From Streptomyces flavofungini (GTDB taxonomy: Bacteria; Actinomycetota; Actinomycetes; Streptomycetales; Streptomycetaceae): DNA of 64,000 bases. The translations under genes and the position numbers were made by a program. Positions 1 to 9,982 of the stretch are shown here, in pieces (position 1 is the first letter of the stretch; the number at the start of each line of letters is the position of its first letter). The stretch covers positions 145,646-209,645 of the forward strand of contig NZ_BMVR01000016.1 of assembly GCF_014650815.1 (NCBI RefSeq), written 5' to 3'. The notes beneath the pieces are model-generated. The model saw only the letters and a program-made list of their open reading frames with translations. It did not search any database and was not told where the DNA came from.

Positions 1-1
1 G

Positions 2-3277
<3,276 letters not shown>

Positions 3278-3284
3278 CAGCCCA

Positions 3285-3316
3285 GGAGGGGGACACCGGA
3301 TCCGGTGTCCCCCTCC
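3285..3316. terminator. Perfect 32-bp palindrome after carB
   Basis: GGAGGGGGACACCGGA is followed at once by its exact reverse complement, 8 bases after the carB stop. RNA from either strand would fold into a very stable hairpin. There is no T-tract, as is normal in Streptomyces. It could be a terminator, an attenuator or an mRNA-processing stem within the carB-pyrD operon. Confidence 0.6.
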
Positions 3317-3358
3317 GTATGCCGTATGCCGTATGCCGTATGCCGTATGCCGTATGCC
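3317..3358. repeat. Six tandem copies of GTATGCC
   Basis: Six perfect consecutive copies of the heptamer GTATGCC directly follow the palindrome, with a degenerate seventh unit (GTGCGCC) after them. A 7-bp unit in non-coding DNA 50 bases ahead of pyrD is prone to slippage. It changes the spacing between the hairpin and the pyrD ribosome-binding region, and it creates in-frame ATGs upstream of the true pyrD start. Confidence 0.95.
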
Positions 3359-3407
3359 GTGCGCCACACGCCTCACGAGCACCCTGAGCACACTGAGGAC
3401 ACCACCC

Positions 3408-4520
3408 ATGTACAAGCTCTTCTTCCGCCTGGTCTTCACGCGCATGGACCCCGAGCAGGCCCACCACCTGGCCTTCCGCTGGATCCGCCGCGCTGCCCGC
3501 GTCCCCGTCCTGCGCACGTTCGTCGCGGCCGCCCTCGCCCCGCGCCACAAGGAACTGCGCACCGAGGCCCTCGGCCTGCGCATGCACGGCCCCTTCGGGC
3601 TCGCCGCCGGGTTCGACAAGAACGCCGTCGCGATCGACGGCATGGCGATGCTCGGCTTCGACCACGTCGAGATCGGCACGGTCACGGGCGAGCCGCAGCC
3701 CGGCAACCCCAAGAAGCGCCTGTTCCGCCTCGTGCCGGACCGCGCGCTGATCAACCGCATGGGCTTCAACAACGACGGCTCCGCGGCCGTGGCGGCCCGC
3801 CTGGCGGCCCGTACGCCCGTCTTCAGGACCGTCGTCGGCGTCAACATCGGCAAGACCAAGGTCGTGCCCGAGGCCGACGCGGCCGCCGACTACGTGAAGT
3901 CCACGGAGCGCCTGGCCCGGCACGCCGACTACCTGGTCGTCAACGTCTCCTCGCCGAACACCCCGGGTCTGCGCAACCTCCAGGCCACCGAGTCGCTGCG
4001 CCCCCTGCTGAGCGCCGTCCGCGAGGCCGCCGACCGCAGTGTCGAGGGCCGCCGCGTCCCGCTCCTCGTGAAGATCGCGCCCGACCTCGCCGACGAGGAC
4101 ATCGACGCCGTCGCCGACCTCGCCGTCGAGCTCGGCCTGGACGGCATCATCGCCACGAACACCACCATCGCGCGCGAGAGCCTCGGCCTCGCCTCCGACC
4201 CGGAGCTGTACGCGGAGACCGGCGGTCTGTCCGGCGCGCCCCTCAAGGAGCGCTCCCTGGAGGTCCTGCGCCGCCTCTACGCGCGCGTGGGCGACCGGAT
4301 CACCCTCGTGGGCGTCGGCGGCATCGAGAACGCCGAGGACGCCTGGCAGCGCATCCTCGCGGGCGCGACGCTGGTGCAGGGCTACAGCGCGTTCATCTAC
4401 GAGGGCCCCTTCTGGGGACGCGCCATCCACAAGGGCCTCGCCGCCCGCCTCGCCACCTCGCCGTACGCCACGCTCGCCGAAGCGGTCGGCGCCGACACCC
4501 GAAAGGCCTCCGCAGCATGA
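3408..4520 (+). CDS. pyrD: Dihydroorotate dehydrogenase (quinone), class 2
   Basis: This membrane-associated flavoenzyme oxidises dihydroorotate to orotate with quinone as acceptor, the fourth step of UMP synthesis. The 370-residue protein has the N-terminal helical region of class 2 enzymes (YKLFFRLVFTRMDPEQAHH). After it come the FMN/substrate motifs FGLAAGFDKN, INRMGFNN, NVSSPNTPGLRNLQ with the class 2 catalytic serine, ATNTT, and GVGGIE near the C-terminus. ATG 3408 is chosen because homology begins there; a longer frame from 3333 reads only through the heptamer repeat. The TGA stop overlaps the ATG of pyrF by the usual ATGA, which indicates translational coupling. Confidence 0.96.
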   Translation: MYKLFFRLVFTRMDPEQAHHLAFRWIRRAARVPVLRTFVAAALAPRHKELRTEALGLRMHGPFGLAAGFDKNAVAIDGMAMLGFDHVEIGTVTGEPQPGNPKKRLFRLVPDRALINRMGFNNDGSAAVAARLAARTPVFRTVVGVNIGKTKVVPEADAAADYVKSTERLARHADYLVVNVSSPNTPGLRNLQATESLRPLLSAVREAADRSVEGRRVPLLVKIAPDLADEDIDAVADLAVELGLDGIIATNTTIARESLGLASDPELYAETGGLSGAPLKERSLEVLRRLYARVGDRITLVGVGGIENAEDAWQRILAGATLVQGYSAFIYEGPFWGRAIHKGLAARLATSPYATLAEAVGADTRKASAA

Positions 4521-5362
4521 GCCCCCTGGAACCCTTCGGCGCCCGGCTGCGCCACGCCATGGACACCCGCGGCCCGCTCTGCGTCGGCGTCGACCCGCAC
4601 GCCTCGCTGCTCGCCGCCTGGGGCCTGAACGACGACATCCAGGGCCTGGAGAGCTTCACCCGCACCGTCGTCGAGGCCCTGGCCGACCAGGTCGCCGTCT
4701 TCAAGCCGCAGTCGGCGTTCTTCGAGCGCTTCGGCTCCCGGGGCATCGCCGTCCTGGAACGGGCGGTCGCGGACCTGCGCGCGGCGGGCGGCCTGGTCGT
4801 CATGGACGCCAAGCGCGGCGACATCGGCTCGACCATGGCCGCGTACGCGGAGACGTACCTGCGCACGGACGCCCCGCTCTTCTCCGACGCCCTGACCGTC
4901 TCGCCCTACCTGGGCTACGGCTCGCTGCGGCCCGCCGTGGACCTGGCACGGGAGAGCGGCGCGGGCCTGTTCGTGCTCGCCCTCACCTCCAACCCGGAGG
5001 GCGCCGAGGTCCAGCGGGCCGTGCGCGAGGACGGCCGGAGCATCGGGGCCACCATGCTGGGGCACCTCGCGGCCGAGAACGCGGGCGCGGCGCCCATGGG
5101 GTCGTTCGGGGCGGTCGTCGGGGCCACCCTCGGGGATCTGTCGACGTTCGAGCTGGACATCAACGGGCCGCTGCTCGCGCCGGGCATCGGGGCGCAGGGT
5201 GCGACTCCGGCGGACCTGCCCCGGGTCTTCGGCGCGGCCGTGCGCAACGTCGTGCCGAACGTCAGCCGGGGCGTCCTGAAGGCGGGGCCCGACGCGGGCG
5301 CGCTGCGGGACGCGGCGGCGCGGTTCGCGGACGAGGTGCGGGCCGCCGTGGCCGCCGCGTAG
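4517..5362 (+). CDS. pyrF: Orotidine 5'-phosphate decarboxylase (type 2)
   Basis: PyrF decarboxylates OMP to UMP, the last step of de novo pyrimidine synthesis, in the cytoplasm. The 281-residue length and the signature VMDAKRGDIGSTM, with the catalytic Lys-Asp pair, identify the type 2 form found in actinobacteria. The start overlaps the pyrD stop by four bases, so carB, pyrD and pyrF look like the tail of one operon. A longer frame from 3305 in the same phase is an artefact of GC-rich DNA. After the TAG stop there are about 380 bases before the next gene. Confidence 0.95.
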   Translation: MSPLEPFGARLRHAMDTRGPLCVGVDPHASLLAAWGLNDDIQGLESFTRTVVEALADQVAVFKPQSAFFERFGSRGIAVLERAVADLRAAGGLVVMDAKRGDIGSTMAAYAETYLRTDAPLFSDALTVSPYLGYGSLRPAVDLARESGAGLFVLALTSNPEGAEVQRAVREDGRSIGATMLGHLAAENAGAAPMGSFGAVVGATLGDLSTFELDINGPLLAPGIGAQGATPADLPRVFGAAVRNVVPNVSRGVLKAGPDAGALRDAAARFADEVRAAVAAA

Positions 5363-5741
5363 GACGCGGGACTTCTTTCGCCGAGAGCGCGCACGTCGGG
5401 GGGACAGAAAGGCTTTTCCGGGTGCGGATCCGCGTTTCCGGGAGACGCCGACGAGGGCGTGCGTGCGCAGAACTGACGCGTTGCTTACGCGACACCCGGC
5501 CAAAACGGGGGTGAAATGCCCGATATGCCAGGCTCGGCGGAGGCTGACCAGGACTTTTCGTCTGTTCTCGCTGACTCCGGCGGCCATGGCCGCTAGTCTC
5601 CGACGAGTGGGGGCACCCCCCACACCCTTGAGGTAGTGGGGGACAACGGGCAAGCGCGTTGCACGTTGCTCCCCTGGTGTGGGGCGACTAGGTTCCTCAC
5701 CGGTCCGTATCCGACAGTTCGACATCCGAGGTGACGTAGGC
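5363..5741. promoter_or_regulatory. pyrF-sIHF intergenic region with probable sihF promoter
   Basis: There is no coding frame with support here. The segment is less GC-rich than its neighbours around 5510-5600. A TAGTCT at 5594-5599 is a plausible -10 element for the downstream nucleoid-protein gene. A small hairpin, GTGGGGG paired with CCCCCAC (about 5607-5623), lies in the probable leader. The assignment is by eye only, and the -35 element is not convincing. Confidence 0.35.
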
Positions 5742-6065
5742 GTGGCTCTTCCGCCCCTTACCCCTGAACAGCGCGCAGCCGCGCTCGAAAAGGCCGCCGC
5801 GGCTCGCCGGGAGCGGGCCGAGGTCAAGAATCGACTCAAGCACTCCGGCGCCTCCCTTCACGAGGTCATCAAGCAGGGCCAGGAGAACGACGTCATCGGC
5901 AAGATGAAGGTCTCCGCCCTCCTGGAGTCCCTGCCGGGCGTGGGCAAGGTCCGCGCCAAGCAGATCATGGAGCGTCTTGGCATCTCCGAGAGCCGCCGTG
6001 TGCGCGGGCTCGGCTCCAACCAGATCGCGTCGCTCGAGCGCGAGTTCGGCGGCAGCGGGGCCTGA
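5742..6065 (+). CDS. sihF: Streptomyces integration host factor (sIHF), nucleoid-associated protein
   Basis: sIHF is a small basic DNA-binding protein of actinobacteria that bends and compacts DNA and affects supercoiling, development and antibiotic production. It is unrelated in sequence to E. coli IHF. The 107-residue product starts VALPPLTPEQRAAALEKA. It has a long N-terminal helix rich in Ala, Arg and Lys, followed by a helix-two-turn-helix region (LLESLPGVGKVRAKQIMERLGI) and the conserved ending RVRGLGSNQIASLEREFGG. GTG 5742 is preferred over an upstream in-frame ATG at 5679 because homology starts there and GAGG lies 10 bases ahead. It sits just before gmk, as in other Streptomyces. Confidence 0.93.
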   Translation: MALPPLTPEQRAAALEKAAAARRERAEVKNRLKHSGASLHEVIKQGQENDVIGKMKVSALLESLPGVGKVRAKQIMERLGISESRRVRGLGSNQIASLEREFGGSGA

Positions 6066-6128
6066 CGGGCTCAGGACTTCCTGGGGCTCCTGGTCTCAGG
6101 CAGTCCCGAGAGGCTGGATAATCGCTGC

Positions 6129-6722
6129 ATGGCTGCAACATCCCGGGGGACGACCCCCGTACCCCCGGACGCACGTCCGCGGCTGACCGTGCTCTCCGGC
6201 CCCTCCGGGGTCGGCAAGAGCACGGTCGTCGCTCATATGCGCAAAGAACACCCCGAGGTCTGGCTCTCGGTCTCGGCGACGACCCGCAAGCCCCGTCCCG
6301 GCGAGCGTCACGGCGTGCAGTACTTCTTCGTCTCCGATGACGAGATGGACAAGCTGATCGCCAACGGCGAGCTCCTGGAGTGGGCGGAATTCGCGGGCAA
6401 CCGCTACGGCACCCCCCGCAACGCGGTCCTGGAGCACCTGGAGGCGGGCGTCCCCGTCCTGCTCGAGATCGATCTGCAGGGTGCCCGCCTGGTGCGCGAG
6501 TCGATGCCCGACGGTCAGCTCGTCTTCCTGGCCCCGCCGAGCTGGGAGGAGCTGGTGCGCCGGCTCACCGGCCGGGGCACGGAGTCGCCCGAGGTGATCG
6601 AGCGCAGGCTCGAGGCCGCACGCGTCGAACTGGCCGCCGAGGCCGAGTTCGACATCACCCTGGTCAACACCTCGGTCGAGGATGTAGCACGCGAGCTGCT
6701 AGCCTTGATGAAAGTTGTTTGA
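6129..6722 (+). CDS. gmk: Guanylate kinase
   Basis: This cytoplasmic enzyme phosphorylates GMP to GDP with ATP. The 197-residue protein shows the P-loop LSGPSGVGKST at about residues 22-32. It also has the GMP-binding segment SATTRKPRPGERHGVQYFF, the EWAEFAGNRYGTP stretch, and the catalytic LEIDLQGA motif near residue 115. The N-terminal 20 residues are a poorly conserved Pro/Thr-rich extension. It lies between sIHF and rpoZ on the same strand with short gaps and is probably co-transcribed with rpoZ. Confidence 0.96.
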   Translation: MAATSRGTTPVPPDARPRLTVLSGPSGVGKSTVVAHMRKEHPEVWLSVSATTRKPRPGERHGVQYFFVSDDEMDKLIANGELLEWAEFAGNRYGTPRNAVLEHLEAGVPVLLEIDLQGARLVRESMPDGQLVFLAPPSWEELVRRLTGRGTESPEVIERRLEAARVELAAEAEFDITLVNTSVEDVARELLALMKVV

Positions 6723-6761
6723 TCTTCACCCCTTTTCTTGACCCCCTTCGGAAGGCAGAGC

Positions 6762-7034
6762 GTGTCCTCTTCCATCACCGCGCCCGAGGGCATCATCAAC
6801 CCTCCGATTGATGAGCTGCTCGAGGCCACCGACTCGAAGTACAGCCTCGTGATCTACGCCGCCAAGCGCGCCCGTCAGATCAACGCGTACTACTCGCAGC
6901 TCGGCGAGGGCCTCCTTGAGTACGTCGGCCCGCTGGTGGACACCCACGTCCACGAGAAGCCGCTCTCGATCGCGCTCCGCGAGATCAACGCGGGTCTGCT
7001 GACGTCCGAGGCCGTCGAGGCCCCCGCGCAGTAA
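6762..7034 (+). CDS. rpoZ: DNA-directed RNA polymerase subunit omega
   Basis: Omega binds the beta' subunit and helps assemble and stabilise RNA polymerase. The 90-residue product contains the conserved core ATDSKYSLVIYAAKRARQI followed by KPLSIALREINAG. The start is taken as GTG 6762 (VSSSITAPEG...). It has GGAAGG six bases upstream and matches the usual omega N-terminus; the TTG at 6738 would add eight unconserved residues. The gap from gmk is 39 bases. A strong hairpin follows the stop. Confidence 0.95.
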   Translation: MSSSITAPEGIINPPIDELLEATDSKYSLVIYAAKRARQINAYYSQLGEGLLEYVGPLVDTHVHEKPLSIALREINAGLLTSEAVEAPAQ

Positions 7035-7051
7035 GCACCCAAGTCCTTCAG

Positions 7052-7084
7052 CACGGGCCCGGCAGAGCACCTGCCGGGCCCGTG
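7052..7084. terminator. rpoZ terminator hairpin
   Basis: CACGGGCCCGGCAG and its exact reverse complement form a 14-bp stem around the loop AGCAC, 17 bases after the rpoZ stop. This is a typical T-less Streptomyces terminator, but coaBC follows closely, so read-through is possible. Confidence 0.8.
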
Positions 7085-7126
7085 GTGTGTCATGGAGTCG
7101 TACGTTTTCGAGTGCGGGGAGGCACG

Positions 7127-8332
7127 GTGGACAAGCCGAAGGTCGTTCTGGGGGTCAGTGGTGGGATCGCCGCCTACAAGGCGTGCGAGCTGCTGCGCCG
7201 GCTCACCGAGTCCGGACACGACGTACGCGTCGTCCCCACGGAGTCCGCGCTGCACTTCGTCGGCGCCGCGACCTGGTCGGCGCTGTCCGGCCACCCCGTT
7301 TCCACGGAGGTCTGGTCGGACGTCCACGAGGTGCCGCACGTGCGCATCGGGCAGGGCGCCGACCTGGTGATCGTCGCGCCCGCCACCGCCGACATGCTCG
7401 CCAAGGCCGCCCACGGCCTGGCCGACGACCTGCTCACGAACACGCTCCTCACGGCCCGCTGTCCGGTCGTCTTCGCCCCGGCCATGCACACCGAGATGTG
7501 GGAGCACCCCGCCACCCAGGAGAACGTCGCCACGCTCCGCCGCCGCGGCGCCCTGGTGGTCGAGCCCGCCGTCGGCCGCCTCACCGGCGTCGACACCGGC
7601 AAGGGCCGCTTCCCGGAGCCCGCCGAGCTCTTCGAGGTCGTACGCCGCGTCCTCGCCCGGGGCGACCGTCCCGCCCAGGACCTCGCCGGCCGCCACGTCG
7701 TCGTCAGCGCCGGCGGCACCCGGGAGCCGCTGGACCCGGTGCGCTTCCTCGGCAACCGCTCCTCCGGCAAGCAGGGCTACGCGCTCGCCCGCAGCGCGGC
7801 GGCCCGCGGCGCCCGCGTCACCCTGCTCGCGGCGAACACCGCGCTGCCGGACCCGGCGGGCGTCGACATCGTGCCCGTCGGCACCGCCGTGCAGCTCCGC
7901 GAGGCCGTCCTGAAGGCCGCCGCCGACGCCGACGCGGTCGTGATGGCCGCCGCCGTGGCCGACTTCCGCCCCGACACGTACGCCACCGGGAAGATCAAGA
8001 AGAAGGACGGCGAGGCGCCGCCCACGATCACCCTCGTGCGCAACCCGGACATCCTGGCCGAGATCGCAGGCGAGCGGCCCCGCGCCGGTCAGGTCGTCGT
8101 CGGCTTCGCCGCCGAGACGGACGACGTCCTCGCCAACGGACGCGCCAAGCTCGCCCGCAAGGGCTGCGACCTTCTCGTAGTGAATGAAGTCGGTGAACGC
8201 AAGACATTCGGCTCTGAGCAGAATGAGGCGATCGTCCTCGGCGCCGATGGCAGTGAGACTCCTGTGCCGTATGGGCCCAAGGAAGACCTGGCGGACACGA
8301 TCTGGGACCTGGTGGTTCAGCGACTGACGTGA
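7127..8332 (+). CDS. coaBC: Bifunctional phosphopantothenoylcysteine decarboxylase / phosphopantothenate-cysteine ligase
   Basis: CoaBC carries out two consecutive steps of coenzyme A synthesis: CTP-dependent joining of phosphopantothenate to cysteine (CoaB) and FMN-dependent decarboxylation (CoaC). In the 401-residue product the N-terminal flavoprotein half has GVSGGIAAYKA, VIVAPATADMLAK and FAPAMHTEMW with its substrate-binding loop. The C-terminal half has SAGGTREPLDPVRFLGNRSSGKQG and the KIKK motif near residue 290. GTG 7127 is chosen because GGGGAGG lies five bases upstream and homology starts at VDKPKVVLGVSGG. It is followed by a long leader ahead of metK. Confidence 0.95.
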   Translation: MDKPKVVLGVSGGIAAYKACELLRRLTESGHDVRVVPTESALHFVGAATWSALSGHPVSTEVWSDVHEVPHVRIGQGADLVIVAPATADMLAKAAHGLADDLLTNTLLTARCPVVFAPAMHTEMWEHPATQENVATLRRRGALVVEPAVGRLTGVDTGKGRFPEPAELFEVVRRVLARGDRPAQDLAGRHVVVSAGGTREPLDPVRFLGNRSSGKQGYALARSAAARGARVTLLAANTALPDPAGVDIVPVGTAVQLREAVLKAAADADAVVMAAAVADFRPDTYATGKIKKKDGEAPPTITLVRNPDILAEIAGERPRAGQVVVGFAAETDDVLANGRAKLARKGCDLLVVNEVGERKTFGSEQNEAIVLGADGSETPVPYGPKEDLADTIWDLVVQRLT

Positions 8333-8605
8333 ACCGGTGCGCATCCACGCCGAAAACTGGGGCGAACGTCACTTTCGTCCAAGTGGAGGGCCCAAATCCT
8401 GTGAATTCGGACGGCAGGCCCTCTGGTGGAGACCGATCGTCGTATCGCACAATGCAGTGCCGCAGGTCACAGGGCTCCCATGTGGCGAGACAGGTGACCG
8501 CGCGGCGGAGTGCGACCGATAAACTGGTCGAGGACGACGCCGAGCGCAGCTCTCGGCACGTCCGCCAATGATCAGCCAGCAGCCGCTGCAACCACAGGGA
8601 GCGAT
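8333..8605. promoter_or_regulatory. metK leader region
   Basis: This 273-base segment between coaBC and metK has no supported gene. Its length suggests a promoter and 5' leader for metK. I looked for the conserved cores of known SAM riboswitch classes and did not recognise one, so a riboswitch is not claimed. Confidence 0.3.
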
Positions 8606-9829
8606 GTGTCCCGCCGTCTTTTCACCTCGGAGTCCGTGACCGAGGGTCACCCCGACAAGATCGCCGACCAGATCAGCGACACCATCCTCGACGCCCTTCT
8701 GCGTGAGGACCCGACCTCCCGGGTCGCCGTGGAAACGCTCATCACCACCGGCCTCGTGCACGTCGCCGGTGAGGTCACCACCAAGGCGTACGCGCCGATC
8801 GCGCAGCTGGTGCGCGACAAGATCCTCGAGATCGGCTACGACTCCTCCAAGAAGGGCTTCGACGGCGCCTCCTGCGGCGTGTCGGTGTCCATCGGCGCCC
8901 AGTCGCCCGACATCGCGCAGGGCGTCGACACGGCGTACGAGAAGCGTGTCGAGGGCTCCGCCGCCGGTGCGGAAGATGACGAGCTCGACAAGCAGGGCGC
9001 GGGCGACCAAGGCCTGATGTTCGGCTACGCCTGCGACGAGACCCCCGAGCTGATGCCGCTCCCGATCCACCTCGCGCACCGCCTGTCGCGGCGCCTGTCC
9101 GAGGTGCGCAAGAACGGCACCATCCCCTACCTGCGCCCCGACGGCAAGACCCAGGTCACCATCGAGTACGACGGCGACAAGGCCGTCCGCCTCGACACCG
9201 TGGTCGTCTCCTCGCAGCACGCCTCGGACATCGACCTGGACTCGCTCCTGGCCCCCGACATCCGTGAGTTCGTGGTCGAGCCCGAGCTGAAGGCGCTCCT
9301 CGACGACGGCATCAAGCTGGAGACCGAGGGCTACCGCCTCCTGGTGAACCCCACCGGCCGCTTCGAGATCGGCGGCCCGATGGGCGACGCCGGCCTCACC
9401 GGCCGCAAGATCATCATCGACACGTACGGCGGCATGGCCCGCCACGGCGGCGGCGCCTTCTCCGGCAAGGACCCGTCCAAGGTCGACCGCTCCGCCGCCT
9501 ACGCCATGCGCTGGGTCGCCAAGAACGTCGTCGCGGCCGGCCTCGCCGCCCGCTGCGAGGTCCAGGTGGCCTACGCGATCGGCAAGGCCGAGCCGGTGGG
9601 CCTGTTCATCGAGACCTTCGGCACCGCCAAGGTCGACACGGACAAGATCGAGGCCGCCATCGGCGACGTCTTCGACCTCCGCCCGGCCGCGATCATCCGC
9701 GACCTGGACCTGCTGCGCCCCATCTACTCCCAGACCGCCGCGTACGGCCACTTCGGCCGCGCCCTCCCCGACTTCACGTGGGAGCGGACGGACCGGGTCG
9801 AGGCGCTGCGCAAGGCCGTGGGCCTGTAG
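8606..9829 (+). CDS. metK: S-adenosylmethionine synthetase
   Basis: MetK makes S-adenosylmethionine from methionine and ATP. It supplies the methyl donor for many enzymes here, such as RsmB and the two methyltransferases near 51-52 kb. The 407-residue protein shows FTSESVTEGHPDKIADQISD at the N-terminus, the ATP-binding GAGDQGLMFGYACDET, and the glycine-rich GGGAFSGKDPSKVDRS near residue 290. GTG 8606 has AGGGAG just upstream and matches the family start; the ATG-type frame from 8510 would add 32 non-homologous residues. A large two-part hairpin follows the gene. Confidence 0.96.
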   Translation: MSRRLFTSESVTEGHPDKIADQISDTILDALLREDPTSRVAVETLITTGLVHVAGEVTTKAYAPIAQLVRDKILEIGYDSSKKGFDGASCGVSVSIGAQSPDIAQGVDTAYEKRVEGSAAGAEDDELDKQGAGDQGLMFGYACDETPELMPLPIHLAHRLSRRLSEVRKNGTIPYLRPDGKTQVTIEYDGDKAVRLDTVVVSSQHASDIDLDSLLAPDIREFVVEPELKALLDDGIKLETEGYRLLVNPTGRFEIGGPMGDAGLTGRKIIIDTYGGMARHGGGAFSGKDPSKVDRSAAYAMRWVAKNVVAAGLAARCEVQVAYAIGKAEPVGLFIETFGTAKVDTDKIEAAIGDVFDLRPAAIIRDLDLLRPIYSQTAAYGHFGRALPDFTWERTDRVEALRKAVGL

Positions 9830-9850
9830 GCACGGCTGCTGCTTCTAGGT

Positions 9851-9893
9851 CACTGAGGCCCGGTGCTCCCCTCGGGGAGGCCGGGCCTCAGTG
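9851..9893. terminator. metK terminator, nested hairpin
   Basis: CACTGAGGCCCGG (9851-9863) pairs perfectly with 9881-9893. The 17-base interior forms a second short stem (CTCCCC with GGGGAG). It lies 21 bases after the metK stop. Confidence 0.8.
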
Positions 9894-9982
9894 CGTCCTG
9901 GGGGCCGTCCCGCGGCCTGGTGGGACGCAGGCGGTGTCCGCCCGGGTCGGCGCTGTCACTGCCGTCTGGTAGGAATTTGGCT

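Noticed and set aside
3305..4516. Extension of pyrF upstream to 3305
   Set aside because: The in-phase frame overlaps all of pyrD and translates to Arg/Pro-rich noise; the ATGA overlap start at 4517 fits homology.
8333..8605. SAM riboswitch in the metK leader
   Set aside because: The leader is long enough, but I could not match the conserved cores of any SAM riboswitch class by eye. A covariance-model search would decide.
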